In this document: positions 37,001 to 46,400 of the stretch, in pieces
How the letters are laid out: every line of letters starts with the position of its first letter
Numbering within the stretch: the first letter of the stretch is position 1
From: JAHELQ01 sp964491915
Lineage (GTDB): Bacteria > Acidobacteriota > Aminicenantia > UBA2199
Length of the DNA stretch: 64,000 bases
Assembly (NCBI GenBank): GCA_964491915.1
Contig: CAZBHS010000029.1
Span: 9,581 to 73,580, forward strand
Direction: 5' to 3'
Translations under genes and position numbers: made by a program
The notes under the pieces: model-generated
Told to the model about the DNA's origin: nothing
What the model saw: the letters and a program-made list of their open reading frames with translations, nothing else
Database searches by the model: none

Positions 37001-37498
37001 TTGCGCCTGGGAGGAACCAATCGGGCGCGCCACATGTCGGGACTTGTGGTGACTTCCAGAACCATGGACGACCAGCCGGGAGCGTCCGGTCTAGGGAGCG
37101 GCGTTCCGGTGTCGCAAGCATCGCGGCCTGCGAGTCATTCGCGACCGGATCTGGCAACGGCGTTCGAGGAGCCGGGTAGTGCATTGGAAGAGACGCTGGC
37201 GGGGATATTCCGTGAGTTTTTAGGATTGGAGCGGATCGGCGTTCAGGACAATTTTTTTGAGTTGGGCGCCACATCGTTGGATATGATCCAGGTGGGCAAC
37301 CGGTTGAAAAGCGAATTGAAGCGGGAGATAGCGGTGGTCAAACTGTTCAACCATCCGACGATTCGCTCGTTGTCTGAATTCCTGCAATTGGATGATGGCG
37401 ATGATGGGTCGCCGCAAGGACCGGCCGCCACCGCGGAATCGGTTAAAAAAGGGAAAGATCGCCTGAAGCAGCGGCGTCAAAAAAGGAGGGGGCAATGA
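28037..37498 (+). CDS. Hybrid NRPS-PKS protein 1: C-A(Gly)-PCP-KS-AT-KR-DH-ER-ACP
   Basis: About 3,150 residues; the ATG at 28037 has GGGAGG nine bases upstream (27983 is an alternative). Domains by nucleotide position: C 28060-29360 (HHILMDGWS), A 29400-30880 (YTSGTTGRPKGV; binding-pocket code read by eye D-I-L-Q-L-G-M-V-W-K, close to glycine), PCP 30900-31110 (LGGNSF), KS 31150-32440 (TACSSS, EAHGTGTKLGDP, KSNIGHLDAAAG intact), AT 32730-33640 (GHSIGEF; HAFH implies malonyl-CoA), KR 34480-35110 with preceding structural part (TGGLGALG), DH 35130-35950 (EHRVGDRCVLPG, HPALLDS), ER 36000-36920 (SAGGGVGLAA), ACP 37180-37390 (LGATSLD). All three reductive domains look active, so the added acetate unit should be fully reduced. 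Their order, KR before DH and ER, is not the usual DH-ER-KR. The first C domain needs an upstream acyl or peptidyl donor. Overlaps protein 2 by four bases. Confidence 0.9.
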   Translation: MKPEKIQAPEIEDLLPLTPMQEAMLFHYISAAENDLYLEQVCLEIEGRLDISGLTAAWNRVIELHPALRTCFRWKKIKQPVQMVLKRFRIIIDGHDISSVEDKLQEQALESLTSRIRREPLDLEDVPLRVSVVKVAEGRQWMVATYHHILMDGWSNGIVMKQVLDCLRAPTEENPLLEQNAPPFKSYVRWLKNLDQKKQREFWIRYLTGVEAEAQLPEKAMPEDGEGTGCHVVRLEPPLGESLQRRSQEAKTTLAAVVYSAWGLLLARYCDTEDVVFGATVSGRPAELPEVGRMVGLMINTLPLRLSLAEHQRVSSLWTSVSRDLEEREPYSYVSPADVNGLFDTVVVVENYPLTMAGGDDGCGPRVKDARFFERTHYRLTVLVRLYDGIRIDLMYRKSSFGADVIQGIGESLRRILRFMSLSPDEPLSACDLLDSRRKEEILLRFNDTGREVTGNLMFLELWDNRVRQHPDKVAVIGWRDGKRVDMCYGALDERALQVAGYLAGKGCGPGRIVALMMERTPELVIAMIAVLKRGAAYLPIEADAPQQRVDFMLRDSDARFVLRDGSFASACVGNETASTPEDAAYVIYTSGTTGRPKGVVIGHLALANFIAGIIAVIPIDGEDTLLSLTTAAFDIFVLESLLPLSRGSTVCLGTRREQLEPGRAAAMMDAVGATVLQATPSRLRAFMENSAFRRELENLNVLLVGGEPFPPMLEAELRTVEGKIRIFNMYGPTETTVWSTVKEIGGPGIGSIGFPIANTGLFILNKALAPQPPGAPGDLYIGGFGLACGYLNRQELTDESFITLEPGHFGVEIGTPRLYRTGDSAVWEADGSITFIGRRDQQLKIRGFRVEPAEIEHALCRHPGVSEAVVLPREGIEGFLELRAYVVSEDEALPRRLREYLDDLLPAYMIPAGFVAVERIPLTANGKTDHRALAALELTEVCEGADVETADHPVTDHETLVMEIWRQVLGREQIPLDRPFFELGGNSFLLIRVHSRLLEATKLEFPITTLFRHPTVRTLAAYIGRDTAGGDCNDEETMAPAQGPVAVIGMAGRFPGAWTIGQFWENLCGGIESIRRFGPQELLDAGASGEVIRDSLLVNVKGVLPGYDLFDAEFFDVNTREAEMMDPQLRLLHELAWEALEDACIDPFSFEGRIGLFAATMENSGWLNVFRGQATSHSQWLGAWSLCDRDFLATRVAFALNLRGPAMTIQTACSSSLTAVDAAVQALERRRADVALAGGVSFTLEDQLGYPYEEGMVRSADGRCRAFDRAAAGTVGGNGGGMVALKLMEAVDERFEHVEAIIVGSAVNNDGAGKVGYTAPGIEGQADVIRQAMRKAGIDPSTIGYIEAHGTGTKLGDPVEIAGLKAAYALDSRQHIAIGSVKSNIGHLDAAAGVAGLIKTVLAVREGKIPPSLHVDEPNPAIGFESTPFYVNRDLRDWDAGDGPRRGAVSSFGIGGTNAHVIVEAADAGEKRRCEAATGRRRHRLLLLSAKDEAALLDKADHTALFLQADGRVLFEDVCLTLQTGRRHFSFRWAGVAEGREEALDILTASPSLKAGICKVEDRALGCVFLFPGQGTQYGGMAADLYRDEPLFRESWDRCLKLVQRVSPENLYEDRDEALRRTAVAQPLLFAFEYSLARLLMGWGIRPCAMMGHSIGEFVAACLAGVMSLEDASRLVAVRGRLMQAQPSGSMVAVQASEELLLEFMETTPDVSIAAVNTPEMCVISGRAEAVERVAARLQERGIVCRSLHTSHAFHSAMMEPAMEAFAHEVGQAKLHPPKIPFVSNVTGRMITAEQATDPDYWARHLREPVRWSAGLETMMKRGNAVFIEVGPGRTLSTFAVRHPDNGGRFPAVQLIKHPQDTGAQDRFFYRQMGKLWLHGLPLDWRAFNQDDAGRCVSLPTYPFQRQRYWPEPLAGGRVKPFAADGLLYWAGWEEAPLEAGLEQPVDADSLWLVLVNTAGEPLVQRMRERGHRVVEVRTGTDFRGSIDAGFDVDPGDEEHYKRLMSECRRQNSGPMRVAHLWNLEERMLEPALDRIDHDMTLNFYSLIYLIKAFDSMGTKMPLKISIVTYENPLGALAAGPARVIPLEYPSVAVRWVELDHRQCDWDEVMTELCVEAGDAVTALRGGGRFVPGYRPLKADACRRPLPLERGGVYVLTGGLGALGRTVAEYLLKSWDARVVMVNRSPLPAPEAWMRALQLPGTSPDMRRRIQCLMSAVLEDKNLLCLTADVADPEEMAEALDEAKRRFGPIQGAFHCAGAADGRLLPLVTGEWARRVMAPKVEGLLVLDRLVAKEELDFVVAFSSINTVASSAGQTCYTSANAFMDAYCRYRNLHTGRGPFYLSIDWDAWSEAGMAVSNDIGREPLAHPLFFCRQRETGAVIYQSCLHAGDCWLLAEHRVGDRCVLPGTAYLELAINAVALQTGSSTGLCLRDVYFLSPLTALEGEEIVLRTSVREESGGFRFTIQSPAAAGGDPVIHAIGFCEWSDDEGDFDGSLEEMLAGMHPVVCRHDGGVWYGDRWNTVSRTLLGKNRAAAFLEMPPGYDRDFEIFHLHPALLDSATMFAGRCMEEEWDDAVPFGYRKLAIYAAIPPRAIAVAEWSDGGDRDDEALSLDVTLLTPEGRRIASIEGFVMKRVPPVDKAFTLNEELFIGGPGDLDSLEYRDTRREVPLAGEVEVEIVATGLNYKEVLVALGVLPAPDDGDVSFGLECCGIVAGVGPGVTEFAVGDEVICYGDSLFGRYRCLPAAQVVHKPMNVDMYRAAGIPLAFLTAYYGLVELGRLKQGERVLIHSAGGGVGLAAVAIARFLQGEIFATAGSEEKREYLRSLGIRHVMDSRSREFARQVMDATEGKGVHLVLNSLSGDFIELGLSVVAPHGRFIELGLRDIVEDRPLGLRAFRKGIAFMALHVSTGIPGFGDVFRRIVRHIEAGDFEPVMCRVFAQHEAASAFRLLAGSRHMGKLVVARKPKPDTENTHLGLTSGQGLEALLQALRLGGTNRARHMSGLVVTSRTMDDQPGASGLGSGVPVSQASRPASHSRPDLATAFEEPGSALEETLAGIFREFLGLERIGVQDNFFELGATSLDMIQVGNRLKSELKREIAVVKLFNHPTIRSLSEFLQLDDGDDGSPQGPAATAESVKKGKDRLKQRRQKRRGQ

Positions 37499-40400
37499 AT
37501 GGTAACGAGATCGCGGTCATCGGCATGGCGGGACGTTTTCCCGGCGCAGAGGATATCGAGAGCTTCTGGGAAAATTTAAATCCATCTAAAATTGCAGAAA
37601 ATAGTATTAATCGTCTTCGAGATCGTGGATACAAAGCTCAAGATTATTATTATGTTNNNNNNNNNNATAGGTATAAAAAACCCGGACAATTATCCGGAGG
37701 AGAATGTCAACGGGTAGCAGTGGTTAGAGCTGTGATTAATGATCCCTCTCTCATTCTTGCAGATGAACCCACAGGTGCTTTGGATAGTAAAAATGTGAAT
37801 TCGATTGCTGAATTGGGGGATGATGAATTGCTGGATGCGGGGGTGGAGCCTCATCTTCTGGATCATCCCAATTACGTCAAAGCCAAAGGGGTATTGGACG
37901 ATTGCGATTGCTTCGACGAGCGCTTCTTCAATTACACGCCCCGGGAAGGAGCGATGATGGATCCTCAATTGCGCTTGCTTCACGAGTGCGCGTTCGGGGT
38001 GTTGGAACACGCCAATATCGATTGCTCGGCGTTGACGGTTCCGGTGGGGGTGTTTGTGGGAGTGGGCTACAACATGTATTGGCTGGAACATCTATTCGCC
38101 CGCAAGCAGACGTTATCGCAGCAATTCGAAGCGGGGATGCTGAACGACCGCGATTTCGCCGCCACATTGATCGCCTATAAGTTGAACCTCACGGGGCCGG
38201 CGGTGACCATGCAGACGGCGTGCTCCACCTCGCTGACCACTATCCATTTCGCCTGCCAGTCGTTGCTGGCGGGGGAATGTGTCATGGCGTTGGCGGGCGG
38301 CGTATCCATCACCATTCCCAGCAAAGGGGGGTATTTATTTCAAGAGGGGATGACCCACTCGCCGGACGGGTGTTGCCGGGCCTTCGACAAGGACGCCAAC
38401 GGCACGGTGTTTGGCGACGGCGTTGGATTGGTGGCGCTAAAACATCTGGATGACGCTCTGGAAGACCGGGATACCATTCACGCGGTGATCAAGGGCTCGG
38501 CCATGAACAATGACGGCAGGCGCAAGGTTGGGTACACCGCTCCGGGAGCGTCCGGTCAAGCGGCGGTTATTCGCATGGCTCTGGAAACGGCGGAGGTGAA
38601 GCCGGAGAGCGTTGGGTATGTGGAGACCCATGGCACCGGCACCATTCTAGGAGATCCCATCGAGGTGGAGGCGTTAAAAATGGTCTTTCCCCAGAATGGT
38701 TCGGCCTATTGCGCTATCGGTTCGGTGAAGACCAATGTGGGGCATTTGAACAATGCCGCCGGCGTGACGGGATTTATCAAGACTGTGCTGGCGTTGCGGA
38801 ATAATGTCATTCCCCCGAGTTTGAATTTCCGGTCCCCGAATCCGGCGCTTGGGTTGGACCGGAGCCCGTTCTTCGTGAATACTATGTCGAGGGAATGGCA
38901 ATCCAATGGAACTCCCCGCCGGGCCGGCGTTAGCTCTTTTGGTGTTGGGGGGACCAATGTTCATATGATTTTAGAAGAGGCGCCTCTGGTGGAAGAGGAA
39001 GATGATGTGCCTGTCCCCAATCGTGATTATCATCTGCTTCCGGTTTCCGCCAAAAGTGAAGCGGCTCTGGAGCGGAGAGTCTCGCAGTTGGCTTCGTATT
39101 TGCGGCGGCAACCGGACATCCGCCTGGACCGGGTGGCGGCCACGCTTCAAACCAAACGGCAGGATTTCCAGCTTCGCCGGTTTGTGGTGGCTCGCACTGT
39201 GGAGCATGCGGTCGCTACATTGGAGAGGGAGCGTCGGCTGCCCAAAGGCGAGGCCGGGGAGCTTGAACCGTCGGTGATATTTTTATTTTCCGGTCTTGGG
39301 GGTGAGCGGCCGGAGATGGGGCGGCAATTGTATGAGTCCGAGCCGGTGTTCAGGGCAGCGATGAATCGCTGCCGGGCAATTTTAGGGGAGGACTACAATC
39401 CGGCGCATCCGCAGACTGTGATGTTGCCGTTTCAGTTCGCGCTTTCTGAATTACTCCGGTCCTGGGGAATTGTGCCGGCGGGGGTGATGGGCTACAGTTT
39501 CGGGGAGTTGGCGGCGGCTGTGATGGCCGGAGTGTTGACTCTGGAAGAGGCTCTGCCATTGGTGGCTCGACGGTGGCAGGCGGTGTCGTCGGTCCGGGGC
39601 GGCGGTATGTTGAGCGTTCCATTGGACAGAGAGCGGTTGGCCCCGCAATTGCCCAGAGGGATCGATGTGGCCATCGACAATGGGGATTCTTGCGTGGTGG
39701 CGGGTCTCGAAGCGGACATCGAAGCGCTGGAAGAGACGCTGCACCGGCAACAGATTATGTGTGTGCGCATTAATAGTGACAGCCCCATGCACACCGAAGC
39801 CATGGCTCCGGCAGTGACGCTTCTGGAATCGGCGGTGAGGGGACTACAGGCGAAGCGGCCTGCCGTTCCCTGGTTGTCCGGCCTGACAGGGCAATGGCAG
39901 GGGACAGGCGACGAGGTGAGCCCCGGGTATTGGCTGCGCCACTTGCGGCAACCGATGAAGATATCGTCGTGCCTCCAGGAGTTGGCTCTCATGAAACGGG
40001 CGATTTTTATCGAGATTGGACCGGGACGTGAATTGACGCCCCTTTTGTCGCGCAGGAAACGTGGGACCGGCAGGGAAGACATCCGTGTGTTCAGTTTGTT
40101 CCCGCGGGTTTTGCGGGAGGATGAAACCCATTATATGGCGACGGCTGTGGGGCGGTGCTGGTTGTGGGGGAAAACCATTGATTGGAAGCTGTTGCATGAT
40201 GGTGGTCTGCCCCGCAGTGTGACGCTTCCTATCTATCCATTCGACAGGCATCGTTTCCCCTGCGATGTGTTGGGAAGAGTTAAATCTCGAGCGGAAGCGG
40301 AGGTCGAACTCCCGAAGACGCCGGCGCTCATCGAAGCGGAAGATGGGATCGAGGGGATCATGGTATCTATTTGGCGGGAATACCTGGGGGTGGGGGATGT

Positions 40401-43400
40401 GGGGATCGACGACGACTTCTTCGACCTTGGGGGCGATTCCTTGAAAGCCAGCAACGTGGCGGCGGAGATCCATAAGGAGACCGGCGTCTCCATTCCTATG
40501 CAGGTTATCTTCAAAACGCCGACGATCCGCAGCCTATCTTCGTTTGCCCGGCAAGTCCAAACACTGGGCTACAAACCCATCGACGCGGTGGAAAAAAAGG
40601 ATTATTACAGTTTGTCTTCCCAACAAGAGCGATTGTTCGTATTGCACCAATTGCAACCGCGGGGAGTGGGCTATAACGAGCTGGCGGTCTTACTTCTGGA
40701 GGGAGAGGTCGATGCCGGTCTTCTAGACGAAGCGACGGCCGCTCTCATCCAACGGCATGAGGCCTTCAGAACGTCGTTTCATATGCTGGAGTCCGGCCCG
40801 GTGCAACGGGTGCGCCCTCAGGTGGATTTTTCACTGGAGCGCGAGGTTCTTGAATGCCCGGATGGCGATTTGCCGCCGCTGGAGCCATTGGTCGAGGACT
40901 TCATCCGTCCCTTCAATTTGAGCGAGGCTCCACTCATGAGAATGAGATTGGTGTCGCTGGGGCAGGCGCGGTCGTTGTTGGTGATGGATATCCATCACAT
41001 CGTTAGCGACGGAGCCACCATCGGGGTTTTGGTGCGGGAATTGGACAGCCTGTATCGGAAGCGGCCGCTGGATCCGCCGGCGGTGCAATACCGGGATTAT
41101 ACCCATTGGCAACAATGCGAGCGGCAAACGCCCGAATGGTTGCTGCAAAAGGATTATTGGCTCGATTGTTTTGTCGATGCGCCGGAACCGTTGCAATTGC
41201 CCACCGACAATCCGCGGCCGCTGGTTCAGGATTTCTCGGGTGATACGGTGTACATGTCCTTGTCGCCGATTCAAGCCGAGGCGATACGGGCGATTTGTAA
41301 GAGCGAAGGTGTCACTCTGTTTATGGTCTTGCTATCCATCTACACCATCTGGTTGTGGAGGCTGTCGGGGCAGGCGGATGTGGTGGTGGGGACGCCGGTG
41401 GCTGGGCGGCGGCATAGCCAATTGAAAGGATTGGCGGGGATGGTGGTCAATACTCTGGCCATCCGCGTGCGGCCGATGGGGAAAAAAACGGTGCGCCTCT
41501 ATTTGCGGGAAATTAAAGAGATCATGATGGAGGCGCTTGCCAATCAGGATTATCCTCTGGAAGAGTTGGTGGAAGAGGTGATGGTGGAGCGGGACGCCGG
41601 GCGGAATCCGCTGTTCGATGTAATGTTCGTGCTCCAGGAGATGAAGGTTGAGTCGATACAGATGGATGATATCCGGCTGACGCCGCTGGCCGTCGCTCCG
41701 CCGACGGCTCGGTTTGATTTGGTGCTGGGGGCCAGTGTCGCCGGGGATGACGGTTTGCGGCTCGATTTGACCTATTGTTCGAGCTTGTTTCGCCGGGAGA
41801 CTATCCAGCGGTTCTTCGGCTATTTTTCGAGAATTTTTGAAGCGGTTGCCGGCGAGAGAGAACTCAAACTGGAAGCGATCGATGTCATCGATGATGAGGA
41901 GCGGAAGCGGCTGCTCTATGAGATGAACGACACGGCCGCGGCTTTCCCTCTTGAACAAAGCGCGATGGAGCTGGCCCTTCAGCAGGCATCGGACGCGGTG
42001 GCAATCGGCTACAGGGATGGCGAACTGACCTTCGGGGTGTTCTGGAGCCTGGTCTTCCGCGTGTCCCGCTTGCTCAAAGAACAGGGGATCGGTAAGGGGA
42101 GTGTGGTGGCGTTGATTTCTCGCTCCAATCCAATGGCCATCGCCGCGATTTATGGGATTTGGAGCGTGGGGGCTGTGTATGTGCCCATTGATCCATCCTA
42201 TCCTCGAGAGCGCGTTCGTTTGGTACTGGATGATAGCGGGGCGACAGCGACTCTGGCTGAAGGTTCTCCGCCGCTCGAGCCGAAGCTTCCAATCAATCTC
42301 CAGGCAGTGGGCGATTTGCCTGTCGATGTGGGACCCAACGCTTATATTATCTACACCTCCGGCACCTCAGGTATTCCCAAGGGAACCGTCATCCGGCAGA
42401 GGTCGGTGTCGAATCTCTGTTTTTGGATGCAAGCCCGGCACCGGATCAACTCCGCCGATAGGGGCTCGCAGTTCGCGTCGCTCTCGTTCGACGCGTCGGT
42501 ATTGGAGATTTTTCCCTGTTTGGCGGTGGGGGCGCCTATATATATAGTGCCGCAGGAAGTGCGGCCGGATGTTTTTCAATTGTGCCGGTTCTTTGACCTC
42601 GAGCGAATCAGCGTCGCGTTTTTGCCGCCGGCGGTGTATGTGGCGCTGATGAACCGTTCGCTCCCACGAATGCGGGTTCTGCTGGTGGGGGGCGAAAAGC
42701 TGACGGGATTCATTCCTCAAGATTATGACTTGATCAATATTTATGGCCCCACCGAAAATACGGTCATCACAACCACCTATCATGTGACAGCTATGCAGCC
42801 TAACATCCCTATCGGCAAACCGCTCTCCAATCAGCGGATCTATATCATCGAACCCCAATCCCTCACACTTCAACCAATTGGGATTGCCGGGGAATTGGTG
42901 GTCGCCGGCGAGGGGTTGGCGGAAGGCTATCTCAACCGGCCGGAGCTGACAGCGGAGAAGTTTGTATACTTGCAATGCCTGGAAAACCAAACGCCGGAGC
43001 GGGTCTACCGCACCGGAGACCTGGCTCGCCGTCTCCCTTGCGGAACCATCGAATTCCTGGGCCGTATCGATTCCCAGGTCAAGATTCGCGGCTTCCGCAT
43101 CGAGTTGGGGGAAATCGAGCACACTCTCGCCGCGCATCCCATGGTTCGTCAAGCCGCGGTTTCGCCCATGGAATCGGCAAGTGGCCAGCAGGTATTGTGC
43201 GCCTATTTGGTTTTGAACGCCGGCGGGGAATCAATCTCAAAAGCGCTCGAGGACGACGAGTGGCGGGAGTATTTGGAAGTACAATTGCCGGAGTTTATGA
43301 TTCCCTCTTTTTATGTCGTTCTACCTCGACTACCATTGACCGCCAATGGTAAATTGGACCGGCGCAACCTACCGGCGCCGGATGAATCACTCGATGACGA

Positions 43401-46400
43401 CGCTCTGCGGAATCAAGGGCCGCGACATCCTCTGGAGGAGAAGATGCTCGAGCTGTGGGCCGGGGTATTGGGGCTGGAGAAGCGGGCAATCGGAATCGAC
43501 AGTCATTTTTTCCGCATTGGCGGCCATTCATTGAAGGCGGCGATGCTTCTGGCTCATGTGGAGCGGGAGCTCGGCGTCCAGATCCCCTTGACCCAATTGT
43601 TCCGTTTCCCTACGATCCGCGGTTTGTGCGCGGCGATTGAAGCGATGGATACTACGGCGCGGCATTCGCTTGTCGCAGCCTGCGAAAAAATGGATGTTTA
43701 CCCTCTGTCGTTCAACCAGCGACGGTTGTTCTTTTTGGAGCGGATGGAGGGGATCGGGACTACCTACAATGTCCCTTTCGCCATGATCCTCGATGGGGAG
43801 CCGGACCTCGACCTCCTGGAGCGAAGTTTCGTTCGTTTGATCCGCAGGCACGAGATCTTGAGGACCGCCTTTCTTCTCCACCAAAACCGGCCCATTCAGC
43901 GGATTCACGAGCCTGATGACAAGCTCGTTTGCCAGTGGACTTTGGTCCGGACACAGGGAGAGGAGGATCGAATCGATGATATTATCGAGGGCTTCATCCG
44001 GCCCTTCGACCTGTCCCGGCCGCCGTTGATGCGGGTGTGCGCGGTTGAGATGACTGTTGAGCGGTATCTCCTGGTGGTGGATGTTCATCACATCGTGGCG
44101 GATGGGGTGTCCACCGGCATTATGATCCAGGAAGCGACAACGTTTATGGCGGGTGGAGAGCCGGCTCCACAACATTTGCAATACCGGGATTATGTCGTCT
44201 GGCAACGGGGCCTCGATGAAGACGCGGATGGTCATCCCCATCTGGATTACTGGCTCGAGACATTGCAATCACCGCCGCCGCCGTTGAGTTTGCCCTCGAT
44301 GGCCGCTCGCCCGGCGAGACGGACATTCGCCGGCGCTCATGTGGATTTTGACCTTCAAGCGCCGGCGTTTGGGGAAGACGCCACTCTGTTTATGCAGATG
44401 ATGGCGATGTTGGGAGTCGTGCTGTTCAACTATTGCGATCAAACAGATTTAATCGTCGGCACTGGCGTCGCAGGCCGTCAAACTGCGGAGGTGCAGCAGA
44501 TGATCGGCATGTTTGTCAACACTCTGCCTATCCGCCTCAAGCCAAATGGGGACATGACGTTCGAGCATTTCCTCCGGCAGGTGAAAACCACGGCTCTCGA
44601 AGCCTTCGATCATCAAGATACGCCGCTGGAATTAATTGTCGAACATCTGGATATCCAGCGCGATCCCTCCCGCAATCCATTGTTCGATGTGTGCCTGGTG
44701 GTGCAGAACTTTTTTATCCCGGCCCTCCGTGTCGAAGGGCTGAGGCTCGAGCCCGTGCTCTTGCCGGAACAGACCGCTAAATTCGATGTGACGCTGTATG
44801 TCCGGGAACTGGAGAGCCGGCTCTCATGCCGGTTGGAATACAATACCGCTCTATTTTCCCCCTCCGCGATGGCGAGGCTCGCCTCCCATTTGAAAACCCT
44901 GGCCAATTGCTTGCAAGAGGCTGAAGATTGCCTGCTCAAGCAGGTAGACATCATGAGCCAGGAAGAGAAGCTGCAAATCCTGAGGGATTTCAACGACACA
45001 GCGCAGCCATTTTCGGCCGACGTTACATTCCCCCGGCGATTCGCCGCTCAGGCAGGCAAACGTCCCGATCACATCGCGCTGACAGAAGCCGGGACCAATC
45101 ATCATGTCTCTGGGCGGGAAGCGGTGGATGTGATGCTGCGACGGGCTGAATCCTTGATCGAGGCATCCTCGCCTCGCTCTGAAGAGATCATAGGCGTCAT
45201 GAGCCGGCGCTCCGTCGATTGGGTTCTGGATATGATGGCGGTGATGGCGGCGGGCTGCGTGTATATGCCTGTGGAGCCGGATCTTCCATTGCGGCGGCAA
45301 CTCATGATGCTGGCCGATTGCGGCTCGCGGTTGTTGCTGACCGATGAGTTTTGCCTTCATCAGGCAGCCCTGGTGGAGGAAGCCCTCGATGGACTCGAGG
45401 TTTTGACTCCGGCGGATAGGGCCGGCAGGATAAATCGCTCCCATCGCCATCAGAATTGGGATTGGGGCGATGCCGGCAATGCGTCGTACATCATTTATAC
45501 CTCCGGCAGCACCGGAGCGCCCAAAGGGGTGATGGTGGAGCATCGGGGCCTGGGAAATTTGCAGTTGTTCTTCCAGCGGGAATTGAAGGTTGAAAAAACC
45601 GACACCATCCTGGGATTCGCGAAAATCTCGTTCGACGCCTCCATCTGGGATGTTTCCATGGCTTTGCTCACCGGCGCCACCCTCTTGCTGCCTGTCCCCA
45701 ATGAAGACCCGAGTCCCGCCGGCTTCCAGGAGACCATCATCCGGTATGGGGTGACGGTGACGACAGTGCCGCCGGCGTTTTTGCAACATCTGGATCCTGA
45801 AGGCCCGGCCATATCGCGATTGCGGCTGATTGTGAGCGCCGGCTCAAAGCTGCCTGCCGGTGTGGCGGCGCGGTTTCATAAGAAGCTCGAGCTCATCAAC
45901 GCCTATGGCCCGACAGAAACCACCATTTGCGCCACCTGGTTCCAGGCGGCGGAAGACTCGTTGCTGAATCACAACGTCCCCATCGGCCGGCCAATACCCA
46001 ATACTCAGGCCTTCATCCTCGATTCCGAGCTCGATCTTCGACCGATTGGAGCGGCGGGAGAATTGTGTCTGGCGGGCTGCGGTTCGGCCCGCGGCTATCT
46101 CAACCGGCCGGAGCTGACGGCCCGACACTTTGTCGATTGGGAATCCGGCGCTTGCCGTCTGTATCGCAGCGGCGACCTGGCCCGGTTTCTGGAAGATGGG
46201 ACTCTGGAATTTTTAGGCCGTATCGACCGGCAGGTGAAGATTCGCGGCTTCCGTGTCGAATGTGGAGAGGTGGAATATTTTATGCGGCGGTATCCCCACA
46301 TTCGCGACGTCGTTGTGATTGACCGCTGTGACGCGGCGGGCGAGATGTTTCTCTGCGCCTACCTGGAATTGGATTCCCATGATGATGAAGCTCTGGATAG

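Noticed and set aside
37666..37800. A real ABC transporter gene or a novel KS-ABC fusion
   Set aside because: Only about 130 bp of ATPase, no start or stop, low GC, and sits at a scaffold gap inside a KS.
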